The notes under the pieces: model-generated
Told to the model about the DNA's origin: nothing
Database searches by the model: none
Seen by the model: only the letters and a program-made list of their open reading frames with translations
Shown here: positions 24,730 through 33,740 of the stretch, in pieces
Numbering within the stretch: the stretch's first letter is position 1
Layout of the letters: every line of letters starts with the position of its first letter
Translations under genes and position numbers: made by a program
Assembly: GCF_021555155.1 (NCBI RefSeq)
Contig: NZ_JAKGBU010000045.1
Coordinates: 1 to 43,084 of the forward strand
From: Rhizobium alarense
Lineage (GTDB): Bacteria > Pseudomonadota > Alphaproteobacteria > Rhizobiales > Rhizobiaceae
Reading direction: 5' to 3'
DNA: 43,084 nt

Positions 24730-27291
24730 TCAGCTGCGGGGCTTCACGTTTTCCGGGTCGTAGAGCGGCTTGTAGCCGATGCCGACCACCTCGACCGGAT
24801 AGGTCTCGGCGAAATATTCGACGTTCAGCTTGCGGCCTTCCTGGCAATAGACCCATGGCAGGTAGGCGAGCGCGATGTTCTTGCCGATCGTCGGGCCGAA
24901 GGCGATCGAGGTCGTGTAGGAGCGGCGGCCGAGCTCGTCGATCAGCACCTCGCCGGTTTCCGGGTCCATGACCGGCAGGTTGCCGACCGGATAGCGCTTC
25001 ACGCCGGTCTTGTCGGTGTTTTCCGTCATCACCAGCGTGCAGAGCATGGCGGGCTGGTGCTCGCGCGCCTTGTATTCCAGATGCTTCGCCTTGCCGCGGA
25101 AGTCGGCTTCCTTGACCTTCGGACGGGCAAGGTCGGCTTCGATGAGGTTGTACTGGGTGAGCAGGTCCGCGTTCTGCAGGCGCAGGCTCTTTTCCATGCG
25201 GCGCGAATTGGCATAGGTCTCGACGCCGAAGGCCATGACGCCGGTGGCGCGCAGCGCGTCCCAGACGGCAAGCCCGTCCTCGTATTTCATGTGCAGTTCC
25301 CAGCCCTGCTCGCCGACATAGGAGATGCGGAAGGCGGTGACCGGCTTGCCGGCGATCCCGATCTGCTTGATTGCGGCAAAGGGGAAGTTCTCGATGTCGA
25401 GGCCGGCCGGATCCGCCACGACCTTCTTCAGCGTCTCGCGGGCGTTCGGACCCCAGATGCCGATCGTGATGAACTGTTCCGAGACGTCGGTGATGGTGAC
25501 GTCAAGACCGCGGTCCTGGGCCACGCGGCGCATGTAGTGGAAGTCGCGCGGGCCGGCATCGGCACCGTTCACCAGACGGCAGCGGTCGGCCATGCGGAAG
25601 ACCGTGAAGTCGGCGCGCACCATGCCCTCGTCGTCGAGGAAGTGGGTGTAGATGCCCTTGCCGATATTGCCGTCCCCACCGATCTTGGCAGCGCAGAGCC
25701 ATTCGAGCAGCTCGACATGGTCCGGCCCTTCGATATCCACCATATGGAAGTGCGACAGGTTGACGATGCCGCAATCCTCGCTCATCGCCAGATGCTCGGC
25801 GTTGGAGACGCGCCAGAAGTGGCGGCTGTCCCACTCGTTCTCGCGCACCGGCACGCGGTTGCCGTATTTTTCCAAAAGGTGTTCGTTGGCCGCATAGCCG
25901 TGCGCGCGCTCCCAGCCGCCGAGCTCCATGAAATAGCCGCCAAGCTCGACCTCGCGCTCGTAGAAGGGCGAACGCTTGATGTTGCGGCCGGTGGCATAGG
26001 GCTCGCGGGTATGAACGGCCGGGAAGTAGATCTTCTGTGCCGCCTCGAAGGTGCGGCCCTCGATGAACTTTTCCTCGAGCTGGTGCGGGTAGAAGCGGGC
26101 GTAGTCGATCGAGTTGTGGTCGATTTCGGTGCGCCCGTCGGTCATCCAGTCGGCGATGAGCTTGCCATAGCCGGGGCCGTCCTTCACCCAGATGGCGACG
26201 CAGTACCAGAGGCCGCGCACCTTCTGGCTCTCGCCGCAGGACGGGCCGCCGGCGGCCGACACCTGCAGCAGGCCGTTGAAGGAATGGCCCTCGTTATAGC
26301 CGAGCTCGCCGAGGATCGGCGTCAGTTCCATGGCCTTTTCGAGCGGCTCGAGGATCTGCTCCATGTCGAGGTCGCGCTGCGACGGCGACAGCCGCGCCTC
26401 GTGCTTTTCGAGAATGTCGCGCGGGTGGCAGAGGCGCGGATTGGTCTGCTCGTAGTAACCCCACTCGATCTGGCCGCCTTCGGTGGTCTTCGGGTCGCCG
26501 GTGTCGCGCATATAGGCGGAGTTGCCCTGGTCGCGCAAAAGCGGGAAGCCGATCTCCTTGCCGGTGCCCTCGAACTCGTTGTACGGGCCGAAGAAGGTCA
26601 GCGGATGGTCGACCGGCATGACGGGAAGATCCTCGCCGACCATTTCGGCGATCAGGCGCCCCCAGATGCCGGCACAGACGATGACGTGGTCGGCATGAAT
26701 AGTGCCGCGATGCGTGACGACGCCCTTGATGCGGCCGCCCTCGACGATCAGCGACTGGGCCGGGGTGTTGCCGAAGACCTGGAGCTTGCCGGATTTTTCG
26801 GCCGCGTCGACCAGCTTGCCGGCAACCGTCTGCGAGCGCGGGACGACGAGGCCGGCGTCGGGATCGAACAGGCCGCCCATCACCTGGTCTTCCTCGATCA
26901 GCGGGAACATTTCCTTGATTTGCGATGGCGAGACATAGTGCGCGCGCGTGCCAAAAGCCTTGGCGGAGGAGAGCTTGCGCTTGATCTCCTCCATCCAGGT
27001 CTCGTCACCGCTGCGGGCGACTTCGAGGCCGCCGATGCGGGCGTAGTGGCCCATCTTCTCGTAGAAATCGATGGAATACTGCGTCGTCCAGACAGAGAGA
27101 TAGTCGTGGCTCGTCGTGTAGCAGAAGTCCGAGGCATGCGCCGTCGAGCCGATGTCGGTCGGGATGCCCGACTTGTCGATGCCGACGATGTCGTCCCAGC
27201 CGCGCTCGATGAGATGATGCGCGATCGACGCGCCCACGATGCCACCCAAACCGATGATGACGACCTTCGCCCTTTGCGGAAACTCTGCCAT
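24730..27291 (-). CDS. Dimethylglycine/sarcosine-dehydrogenase-like flavoprotein with GcvT domains
   Basis: The ATG at 27291 starts AEFPQRAKVVIIGLGGIVGA, the FAD Rossmann loop; 20 extra codons from 27351 are not family-like. The 853-residue layout is an N-terminal FAD oxidoreductase (residues 1 to about 370, with GSTAHAS carrying the His used for covalent FAD in the family), a central FAO-type linker, and C-terminal aminomethyltransferase domains (about 430-850, including CGIVNLSHFHMVDIEGPDHV and YVGEQGWELHMKYEDGLAVW). It would demethylate an N-methylated amino acid, passing one carbon to tetrahydrofolate. No folate or sarcosine oxidase genes flank it, so it stands as an orphan beside the MFS carrier. 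Confidence 0.9.
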   Translation of the reverse strand: MAEFPQRAKVVIIGLGGIVGASIAHHLIERGWDDIVGIDKSGIPTDIGSTAHASDFCYTTSHDYLSVWTTQYSIDFYEKMGHYARIGGLEVARSGDETWMEEIKRKLSSAKAFGTRAHYVSPSQIKEMFPLIEEDQVMGGLFDPDAGLVVPRSQTVAGKLVDAAEKSGKLQVFGNTPAQSLIVEGGRIKGVVTHRGTIHADHVIVCAGIWGRLIAEMVGEDLPVMPVDHPLTFFGPYNEFEGTGKEIGFPLLRDQGNSAYMRDTGDPKTTEGGQIEWGYYEQTNPRLCHPRDILEKHEARLSPSQRDLDMEQILEPLEKAMELTPILGELGYNEGHSFNGLLQVSAAGGPSCGESQKVRGLWYCVAIWVKDGPGYGKLIADWMTDGRTEIDHNSIDYARFYPHQLEEKFIEGRTFEAAQKIYFPAVHTREPYATGRNIKRSPFYEREVELGGYFMELGGWERAHGYAANEHLLEKYGNRVPVRENEWDSRHFWRVSNAEHLAMSEDCGIVNLSHFHMVDIEGPDHVELLEWLCAAKIGGDGNIGKGIYTHFLDDEGMVRADFTVFRMADRCRLVNGADAGPRDFHYMRRVAQDRGLDVTITDVSEQFITIGIWGPNARETLKKVVADPAGLDIENFPFAAIKQIGIAGKPVTAFRISYVGEQGWELHMKYEDGLAVWDALRATGVMAFGVETYANSRRMEKSLRLQNADLLTQYNLIEADLARPKVKEADFRGKAKHLEYKAREHQPAMLCTLVMTENTDKTGVKRYPVGNLPVMDPETGEVLIDELGRRSYTTSIAFGPTIGKNIALAYLPWVYCQEGRKLNVEYFAETYPVEVVGIGYKPLYDPENVKPRS

Positions 27292-27471
27292 TGCCTGCGA
27301 CCCTGGTTTCAATATGGAGCGGGATATTAGTGCCTGCCGCGCCGGGACCAAAGCCTGTCTACGACATAATCATCCTGCTCCACGACCCACGGGCGCGGCC
27401 GGAAACCGGGCGGTCGCGGGCGGCGGCGGGCCGCTGCTGTCCCGAATGCGCCGTGCCCGCCGGGACGGGTG

Positions 27472-28614
27472 CTATTTCGCCGGTTCGGCGGCGGCTGCGA
27501 CCATGTCCACATGCAGCCGTCCGAAGACGAGCGCGGCGAGCAAGGCCGACAGGCCGAGCGGCAGCATGTAGATCCAGCCGAAACCGGACGGGCCGACGGC
27601 GGTCAGGATCGGGCCGGCGGCCGCAGTCCCGACCGCGGCGCCGAAGAGCGCGACGACGAGGATGCGCGACAGCAGGGCACCGTCCGGATCGGTCTCCGTC
27701 AGAAGCCCGGTCACGAAGGGCGTCGCCATGTAGAAGCCGATATTGAGCGTGATCTGGGCGACGAGAAAGACGCCGCCGCCCGGCACGTTGAAGAACAGGT
27801 AAAGCGAGACGGCCATGACGAGCAGCCCGGCGAGCACGAGCGGCAGCCGGAGGTTCCGCCTGCGCGTGACTGCCGGCACGACGGCGCCGAGGAAGCCGGC
27901 GACGGACGACAGCGCGAGGAAGAGACCCACCGTGCCGGTCGATAGCCCCGCGCGTTCGCCGACATAGCCGCAGATCGCCCATTGTCCCGCCTGGACGGCA
28001 TAGACGAGGAAGACGACGATCATCGTCCGCAGGATCGCGCCGCGGCCGAGTGCGATAGGCTTGCCGCCGCCTGCGGGGATCGGCGGACGGCCTCCCATCA
28101 GCAGGAAGAACGGCAGCATGAGCAGGACGAAGCCCGTCAGCAACCCGAAGACCGGCTGCTGCGTCGGCGCGGCCGGCACGACGGAGATGATGAGCAGCAG
28201 CAGGCCCATGGTCGTGCCGCCGATCAGGTTCAGCGCGCCCCACAGCCGCTCGGCATTGGGCCTCGAGGCGACCCGCACCGCGATCAGGCTGAAGACCGCG
28301 CCTTCGCCAAGGCCAGCGACGAGGCGGGCCAGGGCCAGAAGCAGCGGCGTCGTCAGCGCGTAGCTCGACGCCTGACCCGCCAGCACGGCGAGGATGCCGG
28401 CGACGGCGACGGTGCGCGGCAGGCGGTTCGCCAGTCGCGGCAGGAAGATGCCGTAGAGCGCGATGCCGGCGAGTTCGGCGCTTGCGACGATCGTTGCCGT
28501 CGCCTCGTCGAAGCCGGGAATGCGGCTCATCGCCAGGACGACGATCGGCATCACCATCGTGCCGCTCAGTGCCACCGCGAAAGCGGAGCTCAATCCCAGA
28601 ATCCAGAGCGGCAT
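27472..28614 (-). CDS. MFS transporter
   Basis: The ATG at 28614 follows AGGA and gives 380 residues with about twelve membrane segments (first: LWILGLSSAFAVALSGTMVM). The longer frame to 28857 is not membrane-like and is rejected. The compact size and the central loop after TM6 fit a sugar- or drug-type major facilitator. It is divergent from an AraC regulator across 265 bases, which suggests control by it. Whether it imports the substrate of the kinase/aldolase operon or exports something is not decidable from sequence. Confidence 0.88.
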   Translation of the reverse strand: MPLWILGLSSAFAVALSGTMVMPIVVLAMSRIPGFDEATATIVASAELAGIALYGIFLPRLANRLPRTVAVAGILAVLAGQASSYALTTPLLLALARLVAGLGEGAVFSLIAVRVASRPNAERLWGALNLIGGTTMGLLLLIISVVPAAPTQQPVFGLLTGFVLLMLPFFLLMGGRPPIPAGGGKPIALGRGAILRTMIVVFLVYAVQAGQWAICGYVGERAGLSTGTVGLFLALSSVAGFLGAVVPAVTRRRNLRLPLVLAGLLVMAVSLYLFFNVPGGGVFLVAQITLNIGFYMATPFVTGLLTETDPDGALLSRILVVALFGAAVGTAAAGPILTAVGPSGFGWIYMLPLGLSALLAALVFGRLHVDMVAAAAEPAK

Positions 28615-28879
28615 CGGCAATCGTCCTGTGGCGGGCCGGCGCTTGTGCCGCCGGGTTCGGTTGCGCGGAACGGGCTGCCGGAACGGCTGCCCGGGTCTCA
28701 CGATAGGTGCGGCGAAAGGCCGGGCAAGGGGATGGCGGGCCAGAATGGTATCCGATTCGGCCAAAGAGACGTCCGGTGCGGCGGCGGTGATCGCAATTGC
28801 GGCCTGTGCCGGCGCCGGTGTTCTGCTATGTATCGTGAGCGCCGTCGGCGGCGTCACGCTTCGTCAGCAGGCCCGTTCC

Positions 28880-29920
28880 ATGACTTCACACGAGACGACC
28901 TATCTCACCGCCAACATTCCGGTCTTCCTGCTGCGCTGCCTGACCTCGACGCTCGCCGATCTCGGTTTCGAGCCGGGGCGCCTGACGCGTGGCCTCGGCC
29001 TGTCGCTGGACGACCTGACGGATCCCTCCTGCCGTGTCTCGTTCCGGCAGGGACGGGAGCTCATCCGCCGCGCGCTCGACATGGCGAGGGGCCACGCGCT
29101 TGGCCTCGAGACAGGCATCCGCGAGCGCATCACGTCGATCGGCCTCGTCGGTTATGCGATGATCACCTGCCCCACTGTCGGCGACGCGATCGCGCTCGGT
29201 CTCACGCTGCAGAAGGACACCGGCAGCATGCTCGAATTCGACATGCGGAGCGAAGCGGGCGAGGTGGTGATCGTCGCGAGCAGCCGCTTTCCCGACCCGG
29301 AGATCCACGCCTTCCTTGTCGAGGAAGCCTTCGCGAGTTTCATGCAGGTGGCGCGCGACCTCGTCGGCGACAGTTTCCGGCCGCGCCGCGTCGACCTCGC
29401 CTATCCGGCGCCGGCCTATGTTGCGACCTACCGGCGCATTTTCGGCTGCGAGGTGTCTTTCGGTCAGCCCGCAAGTGCCTTCATCTATGACCAGGCGTGG
29501 TCGTCCCGGCCGCTCAACACCGCCGATCTGCTCAGCCACCGGCAGATCCTCGAATTCCTCGACCATCACCGCGCCAGGAACCGCCAGGCGGCGGAGGTGA
29601 TCTCCTCGGTCGAGCGCATCCTGCGCCAGAACCTGCGCGGTCATCCACAGATCGCCGCCATCGCGCGCGAACTCTGCATGAGTGAAAGGACGCTGCGCCG
29701 CCGCCTGTCGGATTACGGCGTCTCCTTCCAGTCGCTGCTCGACGGCCAGCGCAAGACGCGGGCGCTGGAACTGCTCGGCAATCCGCAGCTTTCGATCGAG
29801 CAGATCGCCTTTGCCGTCGGCTTCACCGACCCGCACAATTTCCGGCGTGCCTTCCGCCGCTGGACGGGCAGCACGCCCGGCAGCCTGCGCCGCGACATGC
29901 ATGCGATCTGGCCGGAATAG
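28880..29920 (+). CDS. AraC-family transcriptional regulator
   Basis: A 346-residue regulator. The N-terminal ~190-residue domain (ETTYLTANIPVFLLRCLTST, GLSLDDL, GLETGIRERITSIGLVGYAM) matches the arabinose-binding-type domain of OruR/ArgR-like AraC proteins. Two C-terminal helix-turn-helix motifs follow (IAAIARELCMSERTLRRRLS and IEQIAFAVGFTDPHNFRRAF). It is divergent from the MFS gene and directly precedes the kinase operon on the same strand, so it may regulate both. The divergent gap (28615-28879) holds a CGCAATTGCG palindrome at 28792 but no motif I can assign to it. Confidence 0.92.
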   Translation: MTSHETTYLTANIPVFLLRCLTSTLADLGFEPGRLTRGLGLSLDDLTDPSCRVSFRQGRELIRRALDMARGHALGLETGIRERITSIGLVGYAMITCPTVGDAIALGLTLQKDTGSMLEFDMRSEAGEVVIVASSRFPDPEIHAFLVEEAFASFMQVARDLVGDSFRPRRVDLAYPAPAYVATYRRIFGCEVSFGQPASAFIYDQAWSSRPLNTADLLSHRQILEFLDHHRARNRQAAEVISSVERILRQNLRGHPQIAAIARELCMSERTLRRRLSDYGVSFQSLLDGQRKTRALELLGNPQLSIEQIAFAVGFTDPHNFRRAFRRWTGSTPGSLRRDMHAIWPE

Positions 29921-30006
29921 ACCCCTTTTCGGTCTGCTCGCCCCTTAGCCCCGCCGGCCGGTCGCGGTAGCGTGCGGCGAGAAGGTTGCAACAGGAGCCC
30001 GTCCGC

Positions 30007-31620
30007 TTGGCAGTCCCCGTTTCCCCCCTTGCGGAGCCCGCCATCCTTGCCGTCGATCTCGGCACGAGCGGCTGCAAGGTCGCGGTCGTCACCGCGACCG
30101 GCCGGGTTGCCGGCTGGGCCTTCCGGCCGGTGTCGCTTGTCCTCGTGGAGGGCGCCGGCGCCGAGCAGCGGCCGGACGACTGGTGGCGCGCCTTCGTCGA
30201 GGCAGGCCGGCAGGCGCTCCGCGACGCCGACATTCCGCGCGCCCGCGTCGTCGCGGTCTGCGCCTCGACCCAGGGCGAGGGAACGGTGGCCGTCGACCGC
30301 GACGGGCGCGCCCTGATGAACGGCGTCATCTGGATGGACATGCGCGGCGCGCCGTCCGTCCGCCGGCGGATGCGCGGTCTTCTGAAGGTCGCCGGCTACG
30401 ATGCGCTCAAGCTGCAGCGATGGCTCCGGCTCTGCGGCGGGGCGCCGGCGCTGTCCGGCAAGGATCCGTTCGGTCACATGCTCTTCATCCGCGACCATCG
30501 GCCGGCGGTCTACGAGAAGACCCACAAGTTCCTCAACGTGCTCGACTATCTCGTGCTGCGGCTCACCGGCCGCTTCGTCGCGACGCAGGATTCGATCCTC
30601 ACCTCCTGGGTGACGGACAACCGCGACGTGAACGCCATCCGCTACGACGCGGGCCTGCTGCGCCTGAGCGGCATCGACCGGGAGAAGTTCCCCGATCTCG
30701 TGCGCTGCACCGACGTCGTCGGCCCGCTGCTGCCGGCGGTTGCGGAGGACCTCGGCCTTTTGCCGGAAACCCGGGTGATCGCCGGCGCCATCGACAATTC
30801 GGCCGCCGCTGTCGGGGCGGGAACCGTCGCGGACTACGACGCCCATCTCTATGTCGGCTCGTCCTCGTGGGTCGCGGCGCACGTACCCTTCAAGAAGACG
30901 AGCGTTGTCGACCAGATCGCCTCCGTCCCCTGCGCCCTGCCGTCGAAATATCTGATGATGGCCCTGCAGACGAGCGGCGCCAACAGCATCGCCTTTCTCA
31001 AGGACCGCATCATCTTCCACGACGACGGGCTGGTCGACAGCGAGCCGTCGCCGGACATCTACGCGGTGCTCGACGCCATTGCCGCGCGCACGTCGCCCGG
31101 CAGTGACGGTCTCGTCTACCTGCCGTGGCTGTTCGGCGAGCGCTGTCCCGTGGACGACCGGTCGCTCAGGGCCGGGCTCTTCAACCTCAGCATCGAGCAC
31201 AGCCGGGAGACGCTGGTGCGCGCCGTCTTCGAGGGCACCGCGCTCAACACGCGCTGGATGATGAAGCCGGTCGAACGCTTCCTCGGCCGTCGGCCGCCGC
31301 ATCTCACCATCATCGGCGGTGGCGGATTGTCGGCCGCCTGGTGCCAGATATACGCCGACGTGCTTGACATGCCGATCCGCCAGCCGCGCGAACCGCTGAA
31401 GGCCAATGCGCTCGGTGCCGCGATGATCGCCGCGGTCGGCCTCGGCCTGACGTCCTTTGCCGCGGCATCGGCCTGGGCCGGGATCGGCCGCACCTATGAG
31501 CCGGATCCACGCCTGCGCCGGCTCTACGACGATCGTTTCGGCCTGTTCCGCGACCTGCACCGGCGGCTCACTCCCGTCTACCGGCGCCTGAACGGCGGGG
31601 AGGGGGCGGGCCGTGGCTAG
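30007..31620 (+). CDS. FGGY-family carbohydrate kinase (xylulokinase-like)
   Basis: TTG 30007 lies ten bases after AGGAG and is the preferred start; TTG 29986, in frame, lies upstream of that site. The 537-residue kinase has the first phosphate loop ILAVDLGTSGCKVAVV, the central VVAVCASTQGEGTVAVDRDG, and the catalytic base Asp in AGAIDNSAAAVGAGTV. C-terminal ATP-site loops include TIIGGGGLSAAWCQI and ANALGAAMIA. It would phosphorylate a ketose or sugar acid ahead of the aldolase encoded next. The stop overlaps the next start by eight bases. Sugar specificity is unknown. Confidence 0.92.
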   Translation: MAVPVSPLAEPAILAVDLGTSGCKVAVVTATGRVAGWAFRPVSLVLVEGAGAEQRPDDWWRAFVEAGRQALRDADIPRARVVAVCASTQGEGTVAVDRDGRALMNGVIWMDMRGAPSVRRRMRGLLKVAGYDALKLQRWLRLCGGAPALSGKDPFGHMLFIRDHRPAVYEKTHKFLNVLDYLVLRLTGRFVATQDSILTSWVTDNRDVNAIRYDAGLLRLSGIDREKFPDLVRCTDVVGPLLPAVAEDLGLLPETRVIAGAIDNSAAAVGAGTVADYDAHLYVGSSSWVAAHVPFKKTSVVDQIASVPCALPSKYLMMALQTSGANSIAFLKDRIIFHDDGLVDSEPSPDIYAVLDAIAARTSPGSDGLVYLPWLFGERCPVDDRSLRAGLFNLSIEHSRETLVRAVFEGTALNTRWMMKPVERFLGRRPPHLTIIGGGGLSAAWCQIYADVLDMPIRQPREPLKANALGAAMIAAVGLGLTSFAAASAWAGIGRTYEPDPRLRRLYDDRFGLFRDLHRRLTPVYRRLNGGEGAGRG

Positions 31621-32272
31621 TTTCCTCGACGAACGCGGGCAGGTCGCCGACGCCTGCCGGTCTCTTGCCGGCAGGGGCTATCTCGCCGGCACCGGCGGCA
31701 ATGTCGCTCTGAGGCTCGACGAAAACCGCTTCGCGGTCACGCCGTCGGCGACCGAATACGACACCGTGACGGCAGCCGACGTCGCAGTCGTCCGGCTCGA
31801 CACGCTCGAACAGCTCGAGGGCACGAAGCCGGCCTCGATCGAAACGGGGCTGCATGCGCGGATGTTGCGGGCCTTTCCGTCACGCGCTGCGTCGGTGCAC
31901 ACCCATCAGCCGGTCGCAAGTGCCGTGGCGCTCCTGCACGAGGCGCTCACCTGGCCGCCCGGCGCCGACCGGGAGCGGCTCGGCGACCATGTCGGCCTGG
32001 TGCCTTACCGGCCGTCGGGCACGGCGATGCTGGCGCGCGCGCTGGCGAAGCGTCTTCGGCCGGACGTCTACGCCTATCTGCTGGCAAGCCACGGCGTCAT
32101 CTGCAGCGCCCCGACGCTCGATGCGGCGGCGGCGATGATCGCCGCCGTCGAAGCTGCAGCCGCCTGCCATATCAAGAACCTGATGCAGGCCCGCTCGCGC
32201 GTCGGCGGCGAGGTTCGCCGCATCGTGCTCGCCTGCCTGGATGAAATCCTGACGGAGGAACCATGGACATGA
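31613..32272 (+). CDS. Class II aldolase/adducin-family enzyme (active-site residues intact)
   Basis: A 219-residue protein starting at GTG 31613, with a GGAGGGGG element upstream and an eight-base overlap with the kinase gene. It matches L-fuculose-phosphate aldolase / 3-oxo-tetronate-4-phosphate decarboxylase: the GGNVALR phosphate loop, catalytic Glu in SIETGLH, zinc ligands in VHTHQP, and the third His in LASHGVI. It would cleave or decarboxylate the phosphorylated product of the adjacent kinase. Its stop overlaps the aminotransferase start. Confidence 0.9.
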   Translation: MASFLDERGQVADACRSLAGRGYLAGTGGNVALRLDENRFAVTPSATEYDTVTAADVAVVRLDTLEQLEGTKPASIETGLHARMLRAFPSRAASVHTHQPVASAVALLHEALTWPPGADRERLGDHVGLVPYRPSGTAMLARALAKRLRPDVYAYLLASHGVICSAPTLDAAAAMIAAVEAAAACHIKNLMQARSRVGGEVRRIVLACLDEILTEEPWT

Positions 32273-33729
32273 CCACAAGCACCGCGCCCGCCGCGGCGTC
32301 CTATGCCATCAGCGCCTGGCCGGACAATGCCGCGGTGATGGACCGGCTGAACGCCCTTTTGAAGCTCCCCGTTCGCGGCATCCGCAAGGACGCCCTGCCG
32401 ACGGTGCTCGACTATTTCGAGAAGAAGTGCAGGACCTCGAAGGCGCTCGCGGCACGCACGGCGGAGGTCATTCCCGGCGGCGTGCAGCACAATCTCGCCT
32501 TCAACTATCCGTTTCCGCTCGCCGCGACGCGCTGCGAGGGTGCCTATCTGTGGGACGCCGACGGCAACCGCTACATCGATTTCCTGCAGGCGGGCGGCCC
32601 GACGCTGCTTGGTTCCAACTATCCGCCGGTGCGCGAGAAGGTCCATGCGCTGCTCGACGAATGCGGCCCGGTCACCGGCCTCTTCCACGAATACGAACTG
32701 AAGCTCGCCGAGCTCATCCGCTCGCACATGCCCAATGTCGAGATGTTCCGCATGCTGGGCTCGGGCACCGAGGCGGTGATGGGTGCGATCCGGCTTGCCC
32801 GCGCCTATACGGGCCGCAGGCGCGTCATCAAGGTCGGCGGCGCCTATCACGGCTGGAGCGACCAGGTGGTCTACGGCATGCGCGTGCCCGGCACCGGCCG
32901 GCGCGAGGCGGTCGGCATCCCGCGCGGCTCGACCGCGTCTACGCAGGAGGTCTTTCCGAACGACCTCGCGGCACTGCGCCGCAAGCTCCAGATCAACCGG
33001 CTGCGCGGCGGCACGGCGGCGGTCGTCGTCGAGCCGCTGGGGCCGGAGAGTGGCACGCGGCCGGTGACGCGCGACTACAATGCCGGCGTGCGGGCGCTCT
33101 GTGACGAGTTCGGCGCCCTCCTCGTCTTCGACGAGGTCGTCACCGGGTTCCGCGTCGGCATGGGCGGCGCACAGGGCTATTTCGGCGTCCGGCCGGACCT
33201 CACCGTCTTCGGCAAGTGCCTGACGGGCGGCTACCTGATGGCCGGCGGCATCGGCGGGTCGAAGGAGGTGATGATGCTTCTGGCGGGCGGCATCGGCACG
33301 AGCAGCCGCCGCGCCTTCGTCGGCGGCACGCTGTCGGCGAACCCGCTCTCCTGCGCCGCCGGCTACCACGCGCTCTCCGAGATGGCCCGCACCGATGCCC
33401 CGGTCCTCGCCGGGCGGGCCGGCGACCGGCTCTGCAGGGGCCTGAACGAAATCATCGACCGGCTCGGCCTGCCCTTCGTCGCCTATAATTTCGGTTCGAT
33501 CGTGCACCTGCAGACCTCGGCCGTGCTGCTCATGAGCATGCGCAACCCGATCAAGCTGATGCGCGAGGCGTCTGCCCGCAAGCATGCGATGGAGGAGATG
33601 GGCGCTGCCTATCTCGCACACGGCGTGCTGACGCTCGCCGGAAGCCGCATCTATACGAGCATGGCCGATACGGACGAGGTGATCGACGACGCACTCGGCC
33701 GCTTCGAGGCCGTCTTCCGGCTCGTCTGA
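32263..33729 (+). CDS. Class III aminotransferase (glutamate-1-semialdehyde-aminomutase-like)
   Basis: A 488-residue PLP enzyme. ATG 32263 follows GGAGG; ATG 32269 is a close alternative. Family marks include the N-terminal region VIPGGVQHNLAFNYPFPLAA, YHGWSDQ, GSGTEAVMGAIRLARA, DEVVTGFRV, and the Schiff-base Lys at about residue 318 in FGKCLTGGYL. An N-terminal extension of about 60 residues precedes the core. It overlaps the aldolase gene upstream, and the aldolase-like gene follows after 11 bases, so it belongs to this pathway. It may aminate or deaminate an aldehyde or keto-sugar intermediate; it is not a haem-pathway gene in this setting. Confidence 0.9.
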   Translation: MDMTTSTAPAAASYAISAWPDNAAVMDRLNALLKLPVRGIRKDALPTVLDYFEKKCRTSKALAARTAEVIPGGVQHNLAFNYPFPLAATRCEGAYLWDADGNRYIDFLQAGGPTLLGSNYPPVREKVHALLDECGPVTGLFHEYELKLAELIRSHMPNVEMFRMLGSGTEAVMGAIRLARAYTGRRRVIKVGGAYHGWSDQVVYGMRVPGTGRREAVGIPRGSTASTQEVFPNDLAALRRKLQINRLRGGTAAVVVEPLGPESGTRPVTRDYNAGVRALCDEFGALLVFDEVVTGFRVGMGGAQGYFGVRPDLTVFGKCLTGGYLMAGGIGGSKEVMMLLAGGIGTSSRRAFVGGTLSANPLSCAAGYHALSEMARTDAPVLAGRAGDRLCRGLNEIIDRLGLPFVAYNFGSIVHLQTSAVLLMSMRNPIKLMREASARKHAMEEMGAAYLAHGVLTLAGSRIYTSMADTDEVIDDALGRFEAVFRLV

Positions 33730-33740
33730 CGAGGGTGGGC

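Noticed and set aside
25057-27330. Plus-strand open frame of 757 codons
   Set aside because: Exact antisense of the dimethylglycine-dehydrogenase-like gene; no family resemblance, and high GC3 keeps the antisense frame open.
28792-28801. CGCAATTGCG palindrome in the AraC/MFS gap
   Set aside because: Ten bases is short and AraC proteins normally bind direct repeats; left as a note only.
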